Positions 41,603 to 50,782 of a DNA stretch of 64,000 bases are shown here, one piece after another. The position numbers and the translations under genes are program-made. The notes under the pieces were generated by a model. That model did not search any database, had not been told where the DNA came from, and saw only the letters and a program-made list of their open reading frames with translations. Each line of letters opens with the position of its first letter. Positions within the stretch are counted from its first letter, which is position 1. The stretch is from CAMAVH01 sp036500145 (GTDB taxonomy: Bacteria > Pseudomonadota > Alphaproteobacteria > SMXQ01), in contig DASYCO010000078.1 of assembly GCA_036500145.1 (NCBI GenBank), forward strand, positions 1-64,000, read 5' to 3'.

Positions 41603-42643
41603 TTGCACATCCTTCTGTGCTTCGCGCATCCCCACCTGCCTGACATACGGGGTGGGCTGCAGACGAGCACGGACGAGCTGTGCCAGGTGCTGCAGGAAAA
41701 GGGCGTCGAGGTCACTGTCCTCTGCGGCAGCCTGCCGGAAGACGGCGATCGGCCCGCCAGCCGGGACATGTCCCTCGGCTATCCCGTCATCAGGGCCGTC
41801 GATCCGGTCGCGGCCCTCCCGCTGGTCGCCGCCGCCGCGTCCCCTTCGGTCATCCTGGTCCAGAGTAGCCGCCGCATCGCGCCGCTGCTGAAGGCGGCTT
41901 ACGGGACCGGCTTTCCGGTCGCGGCTTATTTCCACGACGTCGAGCAGCATGACGTCCACGGCATCCTGGTGCCGGACCCGAGAATCCTCTACTTCGCCAA
42001 TTCGCGCTTCACCGCCGACCGCTGGAAGGCGCTCTACGGGCTCGACTGCCACGTGCTGCAGCCCATGGTGCTGCCGGGAAAGTACCTGGCGCGGCGCACC
42101 GGCGACCGGGTGCTTTTCGTCAATCCGGTGCCGATCAAGGGCATCGAGCGCCTGGGCGCGTTGGCGATGGCCAATCCGGACATTCCCTTCCTGGTGGCCG
42201 ACAACTGGATCCTGGAGAAGGTCTGGCGCGCCTGGGTGAAGCAGCGCTTCGGCGGCCTGCGGAACATCGAGTGGCGGCCGGCGACCGACGACGTGCGCGG
42301 CCTGTACGGAGATGCCCGCCTGCTGCTGATGCCCAGCGTCTGGGAAGAGGCCTACGGGCGCACCGCGACCGAAGCGCAGCTTAACGGCCTGCCGGTGCTC
42401 GCCAGCCGCCGCGGCGCGCTTCCCGACACGGTCGGCGCGGGCGGGCTCGTCGTCGACCTGCACGCCCCGGACGAGACCTGGACGGCGGCGCTGCGCAAGC
42501 TCTACTTCGACGTCGTGGCCTGGAACGAGATGTCCGAAGCCGCCCTGGCCCATTCCCGCATGCAGGTCTATGCCGCCAACAACGGCGTCGACGACGCCCT
42601 CGCCCTGCTGGCCATGCACAGCGCCGCGGAACATCCGCGCTGA
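41603..42643 (+). CDS. Glycosyltransferase family 4 protein
   Basis: A 346-residue GT-B-fold enzyme starting at TTG with AAAGGG seven to twelve bases before it. The first domain shows MHILLCFAHPHLPDIRGGL with the GG loop that contacts the sugar donor; the second holds the nucleotide-sugar motif LLMPSVWEEAYGRTATEAQLNG followed by LPVLASRRGALPDTVGAGG, with the two conserved glutamates eight residues apart. No membrane segment. It adds a sugar from an NDP- or UDP-sugar to an acceptor. It starts 10 bp after the FecR-domain gene and is convergent with the FkbH-like gene. The donor and acceptor are not readable. Confidence 0.88.
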   Translation: MHILLCFAHPHLPDIRGGLQTSTDELCQVLQEKGVEVTVLCGSLPEDGDRPASRDMSLGYPVIRAVDPVAALPLVAAAASPSVILVQSSRRIAPLLKAAYGTGFPVAAYFHDVEQHDVHGILVPDPRILYFANSRFTADRWKALYGLDCHVLQPMVLPGKYLARRTGDRVLFVNPVPIKGIERLGALAMANPDIPFLVADNWILEKVWRAWVKQRFGGLRNIEWRPATDDVRGLYGDARLLLMPSVWEEAYGRTATEAQLNGLPVLASRRGALPDTVGAGGLVVDLHAPDETWTAALRKLYFDVVAWNEMSEAALAHSRMQVYAANNGVDDALALLAMHSAAEHPR

Positions 42644-42647
42644 CGGC

Positions 42648-44276
42648 TCAGGCCGTCGTCACCGAAAACAACGCAAGATCGTCGGCGTGATCGGCCCGAA
42701 AGGCGTCGCCATCGAAGCGCCAGCCTGATGCGTCTTCGATGAAGGCCGCGTCGGCAAGAAAGCGCTGTGCCGGCTCGTTGCGCGCCGTCGCCCGCACGAC
42801 GAAGCGCGAGGGCGCTGCGGCCTGAGCGGCGAGCCAGGCGAGGAAGGCATATTCCACCCGCCGCTCGAGGACGCGGCAGGACATCACCAGCGAGCGGACC
42901 CGGCCGCCGGCTTCGAGCAGGCAGGCGAGCACCTCGCCATGGCTGCCGCTGCGGTCGTCCAGCCGGGCCGACAGGAGCCGGCCGCCGCCGGCGAGGATGG
43001 CGGCGAGCTGCTCGTCGTCGAGGCGTTCGCCGTTGATGTTGAACTGGGTGGTCTTGTTGATGAGCTGCAGCGGACGCTGGCGGTCGCCGTTCGAGCGGTC
43101 GCTGACGGTCAGGCGCATGTCGAGGCCGGCCAGGAAGTCGCGCAGGTTCGCGGTGCCGGCGGGCGGCAGGGTTTCCAGCCGGCGGCGGTAGAGCGCGGTG
43201 CGCTCCGCGTCTTCCTCGGTGGTGGCGGGGCGGTCGAACAGGCCGGCGAGGCGTTCGACGAAGGCAGGCAGCTCGTCTTCCCCCTTGGGGAAGGCGACGC
43301 ATGTGACCTGCGGCAAGGCGGCCGCGACCTCGGCCAGCTCGACCGGGTTGTCGTCGACGAAGACGAAGGAGTCCAAGCCAAGGTCGAGGTCGGCGGCCAG
43401 GCCGCTGAGCTGGTCGGACTTGCGCCCGTAGCCGGTGCGGATAGCGACGAAGTCCGCCGCGCTGACCTGCATCCGGCGGCTGTCCAGCGCCGCCCGCACC
43501 ATGTCGTCGTCGTTGCGGCTCACCACGGCGAGCAGGATGCCGGCCGCCTGCAGGCGCAGCATCAGCGTCTGGTAGATGAAATGGCGAAAGCCCCGGCCTT
43601 CCGGTTCGGCGCTGACCGCATCGGGGCCGTCTTCGCCGACCAGCCCGGCCCACAGGCTGTCGTCGGCGTCGGTGACGAGCACCTTGAAGGCCGATGGCGG
43701 CGGGGCCAGCAGGAGTTCGGCAAGCGCCTCGCCGGCGGCAGGCAGAGCGCTGCCGCCGATGGGGCAGCCATTGGCGAGGTAGCTGGCCATGGAGAAGCAG
43801 GCCGGATCGAGCGTCCGCGCGCCGGCCCGGGCGGCGAGGGCGGCGATCTCGGCGGCGAGCTGGCGGGACGCGTCGGCGCCGGCCAGCGGCGGCGGGATGG
43901 GGGCGGGGAGATAGGCCAGCCTGGCGGACGGCCGGCGCGCGAGGGCTTCGGCGACCCGTTCGGCGCCGGCGAGCAGCGCGTCGTGGCCGGCGGCGGCGGC
44001 TGCCAGTCCGGATCGCCAGTCGCACTCCGGCACGAAGTCCCACGGCAGGAGCAGGATGATTTCGGCCACGCCGGCTTCGGGCGCAGTCAGAAGATGTTGC
44101 ATCAGCGTGCCGAACGGCAGCGTCCGCGATTGCAGCGCCACGCCGCGGGCAGCCGCCTCGGCGCGCAGGTGAAGCTCCAGCAGGTCGGCCGTCCCGGACA
44201 TGGCGAGCCGGGCCGGCAACGCATTGTCGCCCTTGAACCCGGCGAGCAGGCGCTTGGCCTGGAGCAGCGTCATCAT
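42648..44276 (-). CDS. HAD-IIIC family phosphatase (FkbH-like)
   Basis: A 542-residue protein. The HAD motif I is VLVTDADDSLWAGLVGEDG near residue 200, the Asp-x-Asp-x-Ser/Thr motif typical of FkbH, with Asp for Asn at the fourth position; motif II follows in LAVVSRNDDDMV and motif III/IV in SFVFVDDNPVELAEV. The C-terminal 150 residues are the GNAT-like half of FkbH (LINKTTQFNINGERL, then RFVVRATARNEPAQRF). FkbH enzymes take 1,3-bisphosphoglycerate, lose phosphate and load a glyceryl unit onto an acyl carrier protein. A stand-alone ACP gene lies just upstream on the same strand and a hexapeptide acyltransferase beyond it, which supports such a role in decorating the glycan. Confidence 0.88.
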   Translation of the reverse strand: MMTLLQAKRLLAGFKGDNALPARLAMSGTADLLELHLRAEAAARGVALQSRTLPFGTLMQHLLTAPEAGVAEIILLLPWDFVPECDWRSGLAAAAAGHDALLAGAERVAEALARRPSARLAYLPAPIPPPLAGADASRQLAAEIAALAARAGARTLDPACFSMASYLANGCPIGGSALPAAGEALAELLLAPPPSAFKVLVTDADDSLWAGLVGEDGPDAVSAEPEGRGFRHFIYQTLMLRLQAAGILLAVVSRNDDDMVRAALDSRRMQVSAADFVAIRTGYGRKSDQLSGLAADLDLGLDSFVFVDDNPVELAEVAAALPQVTCVAFPKGEDELPAFVERLAGLFDRPATTEEDAERTALYRRRLETLPPAGTANLRDFLAGLDMRLTVSDRSNGDRQRPLQLINKTTQFNINGERLDDEQLAAILAGGGRLLSARLDDRSGSHGEVLACLLEAGGRVRSLVMSCRVLERRVEYAFLAWLAAQAAAPSRFVVRATARNEPAQRFLADAAFIEDASGWRFDGDAFRADHADDLALFSVTTA

Positions 44277-44337
44277 CGCAGCTGCGCCTGCCGGCGCCTG
44301 CTGCCGCTATTGCCGCAGACGCCGGACGGAGTTGCCG

Positions 44338-44577
44338 TCATACATTCTTCTCTTCGAGGAATTTCCGCACGGCCGCATAGGACGTCATGGCTTCCATGTC
44401 GGCGATGTCGAGCGTCAGCCCGAATTCGCCTTCGACGGCGGCGACCAGCGAGGTGTGTGCCAGGGAATCCCAGCGCGGCTCGGTCTTCTTGTCGACGGAG
44501 GCGACGTCGCGGGCGGCCTCGACGTCAAAGATGATGCGGAATATCTCTTCGAGGCGCTCGGCGGCTTCAGGCGACAT
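44338..44577 (-). CDS. Acyl carrier protein
   Basis: A 79-residue stand-alone carrier protein starting at MSPEAAERL; an upstream frame adds 34 residues without family similarity. The phosphopantetheine site is the serine of WDSLAHTS (Ser38), in the usual position after helix 1, with the following SLVAAVEGEFGLTLDIADME corresponding to helix 2 and the acidic recognition loop. It is 61 bp upstream of the FkbH-like gene on the same strand. By analogy it carries a glyceryl or related C3 acyl unit for transfer by the neighbouring acyltransferase. It is not the housekeeping fatty-acid ACP, whose neighbours would be fab genes. Confidence 0.87.
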   Translation of the reverse strand: MSPEAAERLEEIFRIIFDVEAARDVASVDKKTEPRWDSLAHTSLVAAVEGEFGLTLDIADMEAMTSYAAVRKFLEEKNV

Positions 44578-44787
44578 GGAAACGGAATCTCTGGCTGGAA
44601 TGCTGGAAACGAGGGCCGGCAGCGGGAAACTGTCGAGAATCCGGCCTAAATCAGGCCAGCGTAGGGTGCTGGGACACAATGATATCTTCCGATATCGGGG
44701 GGTGACAGATAAAACTGTCGCATGGCCGCCGGCCTGCCGCTACGGGGCGCGCGGGCCGACGAAGCCGTGACCGCACTGGGATCCGTC

Positions 44788-45432
44788 ATGACCGGCAAGA
44801 CCAAGATACATATCGCCAACGTCTCCCTGGAAAAGGAGTCCGCGCTGACGAGCGAGGACAAGGCCAAGTTCGGCTACTTCGGCGAGAACGCGAAGATCAT
44901 GCCGCCGTACCGCATCCTGAACCCGCAGAACATCTTCGTCGGCGACGGCACGGTGATCCGCGAAGGCAGCCACATCAGCGCCTTCACCGACCTGTCCTTC
45001 CTCCTGATGCATGTCGAGCCGCAATACAGGACGGACTTCGACATCGACGCCTACCGCTACAAGTCGCGCATCGAATTCGGCCGCGCCGTGCAGGCAGGCC
45101 GCTTCCTGTTCATCTCCTGCACGAACAGCGTCTCCATCGGAGACGACGTCCTGTTGTCGGAGCGAATCTTCATCGGCGACAACAACCACGGCTTCTCGCA
45201 TCCGGACGTGCCCATCGTGCATCAGCCCAACACGCGGGGGCGCCCCGTCGCCATCGGCCGCGGCAGCTGGATCGGCGTCGGCGCCGCGCTGCTCGGCGGC
45301 ACGGAGCTGGGCCGCAACTGCGTCGTCGGCGCGAACGCCGTCTGCCGCGACATGTCCTGCGAGTCGCATTCCGTCATCGGCAGCGAGACCGCCAAGGTTC
45401 TCTATCGCAGGCGCGCTTCGGACGAGGCGTAA
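44788..45432 (+). CDS. Hexapeptide-repeat (LbetaH) acyltransferase
   Basis: A 214-residue protein if started at MTGKTKIHI, which follows CTGGGA; an ATG 22 codons earlier is possible. The left-handed beta-helix shows in repeated I/V-G-x(4) units: IFVGDGTVIREGSHIS, NSVSIGDDVLLSERIFIGD, PVAIGRGSWIGVGAALLGG and CVVGANAVC. The catalytic histidine is probably in FIGDNNHGFSHPD, as in maltose/galactoside acetyltransferases. Donor is an acyl-CoA or acyl-ACP; since an ACP gene lies divergently 210 bp away, an ACP-linked donor is attractive. It precedes the T1SS operon by 206 bp and may act on the surface glycan. Confidence 0.85.
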   Translation: MTGKTKIHIANVSLEKESALTSEDKAKFGYFGENAKIMPPYRILNPQNIFVGDGTVIREGSHISAFTDLSFLLMHVEPQYRTDFDIDAYRYKSRIEFGRAVQAGRFLFISCTNSVSIGDDVLLSERIFIGDNNHGFSHPDVPIVHQPNTRGRPVAIGRGSWIGVGAALLGGTELGRNCVVGANAVCRDMSCESHSVIGSETAKVLYRRRASDEA

Positions 45433-45638
45433 GCGCGTCGCGCCTGTGTCGCTCCTCATCGTCCTTCTGCCGTTGCAGATAGAGCTGGCGAGCTATCCAA
45501 AAGTGCGAAATCGCGCACCTCGGGATATTTCGGAGTAGTCCGTTTGCGTCCTTTCGTGCGCCGCCGCCGCCGGAAGATCATTCGCTTAAGTCATTTCAAC
45601 GACCTAGGTTCCTGCGAGGCGACCTAGCGAGGAATGGC

Positions 45639-47354
45639 ATGACTGCCCCATCGTCCGAACTCGCGCGAGTGCTCAGGGGCTGGCGCGGGGCGTTCGTCGG
45701 CATCGGGGTCTTTAGCGCGATCATCAACGTGCTGACGTTGACCGGCGCATTCTACATGCTCCAGGTCTACGATCGCGTCATCCCGAGCCGCAGCATACCG
45801 ACTTTGGTCGGTATCTCGATCCTTGCCGTCGCGCTCTTTTCCGCGCACGGCTTCCTCGAATTCATCCGCGGGCGCATCCTGCTGCGCATCGGCCGCTCGC
45901 TCGACGAGCAGATCAGCCCCCGGGTCTTCACGATCATCGCGCGCCTGCCATTGACGCGGCAGAGCGTGTCCGAGGGCCTGCAGCCGCTGCGGGACCTGGA
46001 CCAGATCCGCAACTTCTTCGCCAGCGGCGGGCCCATCGCCTTCTTCGACCTGCCCTGGCTGCCGTTCTACCTGGTGATCTGCTTCGCCTTCCATCCCTGG
46101 CTCGGCTACGCCGCCATCGGCGGCGCCGTCGTGCTGTCGGTCCTGACGCTGCTGATCGAGGTCTTCACCAAGATGGCGCTGCGGACGGCGGCGGACCATG
46201 GCGCGGTCCGCAACAGCCTGGCGGAGGCGAGCCGGCGCAACGCCGAAGTGCTGGCCGCCATGGGCATGACCCTGCGGATCGCCGCGATCTGGAACGTGGA
46301 GAACCAAAAGCACATGGTCGCCCATTCCGCCGCGAGCGACATCGCCGGCGCGCTGAGCGGCGCCTCCAAGATATTCCGCATCGCCTTGCAGTCCGGCGTG
46401 CTCGGCCTCGGCGCCTATCTCGCCATCTATGGCGAGGCGTCTCCCGGCATCATCATCGCCAGCTCGATCATTTCCGCGCGGGCGCTGGCGCCGGTCGATA
46501 CCGCCATCGGCAACTGGAAGGGGTTCGTGGCGGCGCGCCAGAGCTGGCATCGGCTCGCCGCCGTTCTCGCCACCTTTCCCGAAGAGCGCAAGCCGCTCGC
46601 GCTGCGCAAGCCGGAGCGGACGCTGTCGGTGGAAGGCCTCAGCGTCGCCCCGCCCGGCGAGAAGCGCCACGTCATCAGGAACGTCTCCTTTCAGCTGCAA
46701 TGCGGCAGCGCGCTCGGCGTGATCGGCCCGACGGCGGCGGGAAAGTCGACCCTGGCGCGCGCCATCATCGGCATCTGGGCCCCGGCGGCCGGCTGCGTCC
46801 GGCTCGATGCGGCGGCCCTCGACCAATGGTCGCCCGACGCGCTGGGCTGCCATATCGGCTACCTGCCGCAGGACATCGAGCTGTTCGACGGGACGGTCGG
46901 GCAGAATATCGCCCGCTTCGCGCCCGAACCGGAGGCGGAGACGGTCATCGCCGCCGCGGAGGCGGCCGGGGTCCATCAGATGGTCCTGCGCTTGCCCAAA
47001 GGCTACGAGACGCGGATCGGGGAGGGCGGCTTCGCGCTGTCGGCGGGCCAACGCCAGCGCGTGGCCTTGGCCCGCGCGCTCTACGGCGAGCCGTTCCTCG
47101 TCGTGCTGGACGAGCCTAACGCCAATCTCGACGCCGAAGGCGAGCAGGCGCTGACGAACGCGATCATCGGCGTGCGCAACCGCGGCGGCATCGCCGTCAT
47201 CGTCGCGCACCGGCCCAACGCCCTGGCCGCGGTGGACATGGTGCTGATGATGAACGAGGGCGAGGTCCAGGCTTTCGGGCCGCAGGAAGAGGTGCTGCGC
47301 AAGGTGCTGCGCCCCGTCGGCAAGGTCGCCACGCCAGCGATGGCGGGGGCATGA
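45639..47354 (+). CDS. Type I secretion ATPase/permease (PrtD/HlyB family)
   Basis: A 571-residue ABC exporter half-molecule: inner-membrane domain with about six helices (residues 20-300; FVGIGVFSAIINVLTLTGAFY first) and ATPase domain (330-560). Walker A is GPTAAGKST, the signature LSAGQRQRV, Walker B FLVVLDEPN and the switch histidine in VAHRPN. It has no N-terminal C39-like region, which fits the PrtD/AprD subgroup exporting proteins with C-terminal RTX signals. The adaptor gene overlaps it by ATGA. No outer-membrane TolC-type gene is in the window. The obvious cargo is the RTX haem peroxidase at 51100-57246, four genes on. Confidence 0.92.
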   Translation: MTAPSSELARVLRGWRGAFVGIGVFSAIINVLTLTGAFYMLQVYDRVIPSRSIPTLVGISILAVALFSAHGFLEFIRGRILLRIGRSLDEQISPRVFTIIARLPLTRQSVSEGLQPLRDLDQIRNFFASGGPIAFFDLPWLPFYLVICFAFHPWLGYAAIGGAVVLSVLTLLIEVFTKMALRTAADHGAVRNSLAEASRRNAEVLAAMGMTLRIAAIWNVENQKHMVAHSAASDIAGALSGASKIFRIALQSGVLGLGAYLAIYGEASPGIIIASSIISARALAPVDTAIGNWKGFVAARQSWHRLAAVLATFPEERKPLALRKPERTLSVEGLSVAPPGEKRHVIRNVSFQLQCGSALGVIGPTAAGKSTLARAIIGIWAPAAGCVRLDAAALDQWSPDALGCHIGYLPQDIELFDGTVGQNIARFAPEPEAETVIAAAEAAGVHQMVLRLPKGYETRIGEGGFALSAGQRQRVALARALYGEPFLVVLDEPNANLDAEGEQALTNAIIGVRNRGGIAVIVAHRPNALAAVDMVLMMNEGEVQAFGPQEEVLRKVLRPVGKVATPAMAGA

Positions 47355-48664
47355 TGGCGGCCGCCCTGGCGACCGGCATGAAGGGCGAAGTCGGGCGGTG
47401 GCTCCTCATCGGCGGCGGCCTCGTGGCGTTTCTCGTCTTGGGCATCGGCGGGTGGGCGGTGATGACGGCGCTGTCCGGCGCCGTCTACGCCACGGCCATG
47501 GTGGTGGTCGATTCCAACGTCAAGACGGTGCAGCACCTCACGGGCGGCGTTGTGAGCGAGCTGCGCGTGCGCGAAGGCGACCGCGTCAACGGCGGCGACG
47601 TCCTCGTGCGCCTGGACGAGACGGTGCCGCGCGCCAACCTCGCGGTGATTCAAAAGGCCCTCACGGAGCTGGCCGCGCGCCAGGCGCGCAACGAGGCCGA
47701 GCGGGACGACCGCGACGCGGTGACGTTTCCGGCCAGCCTGGAGGCGAACGCCGACGATCCGGAGGTCGCCACTGTGTTGCGCGACGAGGCGCGCCTGTTC
47801 GCGATTCGGCAGACCGCCCGCGAGGGGCAGAAGGCGCAGCTGCGCGAGCGTATCCTGCAGTATGGCGAGGAAATCCGCGGCCTCGCGGAACAGGTCAGGG
47901 CGAAGCAGTCCGAGATCGTGCTGATCGAGAAGGAGCTCAAGGGCGTCCGCACGCTGTGGGAAAGCCAGATGATCCCGATCATGCGGCTGATCGCCCTCGA
48001 GCGGGACGCGGCGAAGATCGGCGGAGAGCGTGGTCATCTCGTGGCCACTATGGCGCAGGCGAAGGGCAAGATCAGCGAGATCGAGCTGCAGATCATCCAG
48101 ATCGACCAGAATCTGCGCGCCGAGGTCGGCAAGGACCTGGCGGAGATCCGCGGCAAGACGTCGGAGCTCATCGAGCGGCAAGTGGCGGCCGAGGACCAGC
48201 TCAAGCGCATCGACATCCGTTCGCCGCAGGAGGGGGTGGTGCACCAGCTCGCGGCGCATACCGTGGGCGGCGTCATCCCGCCCGGCACGCCGATCATGCT
48301 GATCGTGCCGGAAGGCGACGCCCTGGCGATCGAGGCCAAGATCGCCTCGCACGAGATCGACAGGATATGGGTGGGCCAGAACGCGGTGCTGCGCTTCACG
48401 GCCTTCAACCAGCGGACGACGCCGGAAATCAACGGCCAGGTCAGCCGCGTGTCCGCCGACATCAGCCAGGACAACAAGACCGGCATCCCGTTCTACACGG
48501 TGCGGATCGCGTTGACGGACGCGGAACTCGCGCGGCTGAACGGCGTCAGGCTCGTGCCGGGCATGCCGGTCGAGAGCTTCATCCAGACGGAGGAGCGGAC
48601 GGTCGCCTCCTACCTGACGAAGCCGCTCCAGGACCATCTCGCCAAGGCTTGGAAGGAAAAATAG
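47351..48664 (+). CDS. T1SS periplasmic adaptor (HlyD/PrtE family)
   Basis: A 437-residue membrane-fusion protein; its ATG overlaps the exporter's stop codon. One transmembrane helix (residues 18-42, GGGLVAFLVLGIGGWAVMTA) is followed by the lipoyl/biotinyl-like hairpin VKTVQHLTGGVVSELRVREG, a long coiled coil of 180 residues rich in Glu, Arg and Gln, and the second half IDIRSPQEGVVHQLAAHTVG with the beta-barrel region LVPGMPVESFI. This is the standard plan of T1SS adaptors bridging inner and outer membranes. The 3-bp gap to the next gene suggests the exporter pair is cotranscribed with the two-component system downstream. Confidence 0.92.
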   Translation: MMAAALATGMKGEVGRWLLIGGGLVAFLVLGIGGWAVMTALSGAVYATAMVVVDSNVKTVQHLTGGVVSELRVREGDRVNGGDVLVRLDETVPRANLAVIQKALTELAARQARNEAERDDRDAVTFPASLEANADDPEVATVLRDEARLFAIRQTAREGQKAQLRERILQYGEEIRGLAEQVRAKQSEIVLIEKELKGVRTLWESQMIPIMRLIALERDAAKIGGERGHLVATMAQAKGKISEIELQIIQIDQNLRAEVGKDLAEIRGKTSELIERQVAAEDQLKRIDIRSPQEGVVHQLAAHTVGGVIPPGTPIMLIVPEGDALAIEAKIASHEIDRIWVGQNAVLRFTAFNQRTTPEINGQVSRVSADISQDNKTGIPFYTVRIALTDAELARLNGVRLVPGMPVESFIQTEERTVASYLTKPLQDHLAKAWKEK

Positions 48665-48667
48665 GCC

Positions 48668-50074
48668 ATGGCATGGGCAGGCACCACCGATGTCGTCGGA
48701 ATGCCCCGCGCCGGGGAGACGGGGCTCTGGCAGCGATTGACGCTCGCGCGCAAGTTCACGCTGGTCGCGGTGGCCATATCGCTGGTCAGCGTGATCTTCC
48801 TCGGCTCCTGGGTGTCTCGCACCCTCGAGGAAAGCATCATCGAGCGGGCCGGCGCGGCCAGCGCCGTCTATACCGGGCATTTCCTGGCGCCGCATCTCCA
48901 GGAGCTGGCCTTCGACGATGAATTGTCGACCGCGAGCATCGCCGCCCTCGACCGCATCAACGAGAGCGTCGGCATCAACATGCGCCTTCACGCGATGAAG
49001 GTCTGGCTGCAGGACGGCCGCATCGTCTTCGCCAGCAACAAGGAATTGATCGGCCAGACCTATCCGCACAGCAGCCTGGACCGGGCCTGGGCCGGCTTCG
49101 TCACGGCCGAGTTCAATGAGCTGCATGACGACGAAAACGCCTCGGAACGGAACGGCGGCCCGCATCTGCTGGAGGTCTATGCGCCGATCTATTCCGAAGC
49201 GACCGACGAGGTGATCGCGGTCGCGGAATTCTACGAGCAGGTCGACGACGTCCCGAAGAAGCTGGCGACGGTCAGGTGGCAGAGCTGGCTGGTGACGGCG
49301 CTGCTTGCGGCCGCCATGGTCTTCTCCCTGTTTTCGATCGTTGCCGACGGCAGCAGGACGATCGAGCGCCAGCGCTATGCCTTGACGCTGCGGATCGCGG
49401 AGCTGTCCAGGCTGCTGCAGCACAACCAGGCCCTACGGGATCGGATAAAGCGCGGCGCGCGGCAAGTGGTCGAGGACCATGAATACTTCCTGCACCAGAT
49501 CGGGTCCGACCTGCACGACGGCCCCGCGCAGTTCCTGGGCCTGGCTCTGCTGCGGCTGGACCGTCTCGATGTGGCCGACGAGGAGGCCAGGCACATCCGC
49601 GCCGCGCTTTCCGACGCGCTCGAAGGCATTCGCAACATCAGCGCCGGCCTGCTGCTGCCGGAGGCACGGGGCCAGAACCTGCAGGATGCACTCCTCCATA
49701 CCATCCGCGACCATGAACGGCGCACCCAGACAGCCGTCGCCTTCCATGCCGGCGATCTGCCGTCGCAGCCGCCGCACTACGTCAACGTCTGCCTCTGCCG
49801 GGTCGTCCAGGAGGGGCTGAGCAACGCCTTTCACCATGCCGGCGGCAAGGGCCAGGCGGTCCGCCTATGGGCGGACGAGAGAACCGTCTCCGTCGAAGTC
49901 CGCGACCAGGGACCCGGCTTCCCGAAGGAACGCCTGTCCGCCGACCACAAGCACATGGGGCTGCTGGGGCTCCGGGGCCGCGTCGAAAGCATCGGCGGGA
50001 CCATCGCCATGGAACGCGCTTTGGAAGGCGGTGCACGCTTGGTCGCCTGCCTTCCCGCGATCGAGGAGGAATAG
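48668..50074 (+). CDS. Sensor histidine kinase (HisKA_3/NarX-like)
   Basis: A 468-residue sensor. Helices at about 29-49 (FTLVAVAISLVSVIFLGSW) and 206-227 (WLVTALLAAAMVFSLFSIV) enclose a periplasmic domain of 155 residues with no recognised ligand-binding family. The dimerisation and phosphoacceptor helix is HisKA_3: IGSDLHDGPAQFLGLALLRL with His283. The catalytic domain has VVQEGLSNAFHHAGGKG (N box) and VRDQGPGFP (G1), then GLLGLRGRVESIGG. The DHDGPAQ style is typical of NarX/DegS-like kinases paired with LuxR-type regulators, and such a regulator is encoded three bases downstream. Its probable regulon is the secretion locus or the peroxidase gene. Confidence 0.92.
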   Translation: MAWAGTTDVVGMPRAGETGLWQRLTLARKFTLVAVAISLVSVIFLGSWVSRTLEESIIERAGAASAVYTGHFLAPHLQELAFDDELSTASIAALDRINESVGINMRLHAMKVWLQDGRIVFASNKELIGQTYPHSSLDRAWAGFVTAEFNELHDDENASERNGGPHLLEVYAPIYSEATDEVIAVAEFYEQVDDVPKKLATVRWQSWLVTALLAAAMVFSLFSIVADGSRTIERQRYALTLRIAELSRLLQHNQALRDRIKRGARQVVEDHEYFLHQIGSDLHDGPAQFLGLALLRLDRLDVADEEARHIRAALSDALEGIRNISAGLLLPEARGQNLQDALLHTIRDHERRTQTAVAFHAGDLPSQPPHYVNVCLCRVVQEGLSNAFHHAGGKGQAVRLWADERTVSVEVRDQGPGFPKERLSADHKHMGLLGLRGRVESIGGTIAMERALEGGARLVACLPAIEEE

Positions 50075-50077
50075 ACG

Positions 50078-50782
50078 ATGGACAGAATCCGCATCGTTGT
50101 GGTCGACGACCATCCCATGTTCCGAGAGGGCGTGATCCACACCCTGGCCGCGCAGGAGGACATGGTCGTCGTCGCCGAGGGCGCGACGGCCGAGGATGCG
50201 GTCCGCCTTGCCGCGTGCAACCTGCCGGACGTGCTGCTGCTGGACCTGAACCTGGACGGCGACGCCATGAAGGCAGTCGAGCGGATAACGGCCGAAAGCC
50301 CTTCTGTGAATGTCCTGATGCTCACGGTGGTCGCGGACGAAGAGTGCGTGAGCGCTGCGATGCGGCGCGGCGCGCGCGGCTACATCCTGAAAGGCGTGAG
50401 TGGCTCCGAGCTCGCGGGAAGCGTCCGCACCGTCAGCCAGGGGGAGCTGTGCCTGTCGCCGGCGCTGGCCGCGCATCTGCTCAGGCGGCTTTACCTCCGG
50501 CCAGACGAAAAGGGCTTCCAGGCCAATCGCTTTTCCCAGCTCACTGAACGCGAGCAGCAGATATTGACGCTTCTGTCCCAGGCGCTCAGCAACAAGGAAA
50601 TCGCGCTGAGGATCAAGCTGACCGAGAAGACGGTGAAGCATTACCTGACCAGCATCCTGAAGAAGCTGCATGTGAAGAACCGCGTCGAAGCGGCGCTGCT
50701 GGCGTCCCATCGCGCATCGGTGCCGGCGGCCGGACGGCACGTCGGCGCATCCTCGCTCCACGAGGAATACCCGAGGGAATAG
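50078..50782 (+). CDS. LuxR-type response regulator
   Basis: A 234-residue regulator with GGAGGAATAGACG before ATG. The receiver (residues 4-120) has the acidic pair VVVDDHPMF, phosphoacceptor Asp56 in DVLLLDLNLDGD, Thr in LMLTVV and the Lys in YILKGVS. The C-terminal GerE helix-turn-helix is LTEREQQILTLLSQALSNKE with AxxLxxTEKTVKHYLTSILK and KLHVKNRVEA. It pairs with the kinase just upstream. A perfect 18-bp inverted repeat 63 bp after its stop, in front of the RTX peroxidase gene, is a good candidate binding site. Confidence 0.93.
   Translation: MDRIRIVVVDDHPMFREGVIHTLAAQEDMVVVAEGATAEDAVRLAACNLPDVLLLDLNLDGDAMKAVERITAESPSVNVLMLTVVADEECVSAAMRRGARGYILKGVSGSELAGSVRTVSQGELCLSPALAAHLLRRLYLRPDEKGFQANRFSQLTEREQQILTLLSQALSNKEIALRIKLTEKTVKHYLTSILKKLHVKNRVEAALLASHRASVPAAGRHVGASSLHEEYPRE

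Noticed and set aside
41603..42643. GT4 gene regarded as a possible misstart because of its TTG codon
   Set aside because: The family N-terminus MHILLCFAHP begins exactly at this TTG with AAAGGG upstream, so the TTG start is accepted.
44646..44867. Short minus-strand frame between the ACP and acyltransferase genes
   Set aside because: Overlaps the divergent promoter region and the start of the acyltransferase; no ribosome-binding site and no family features.
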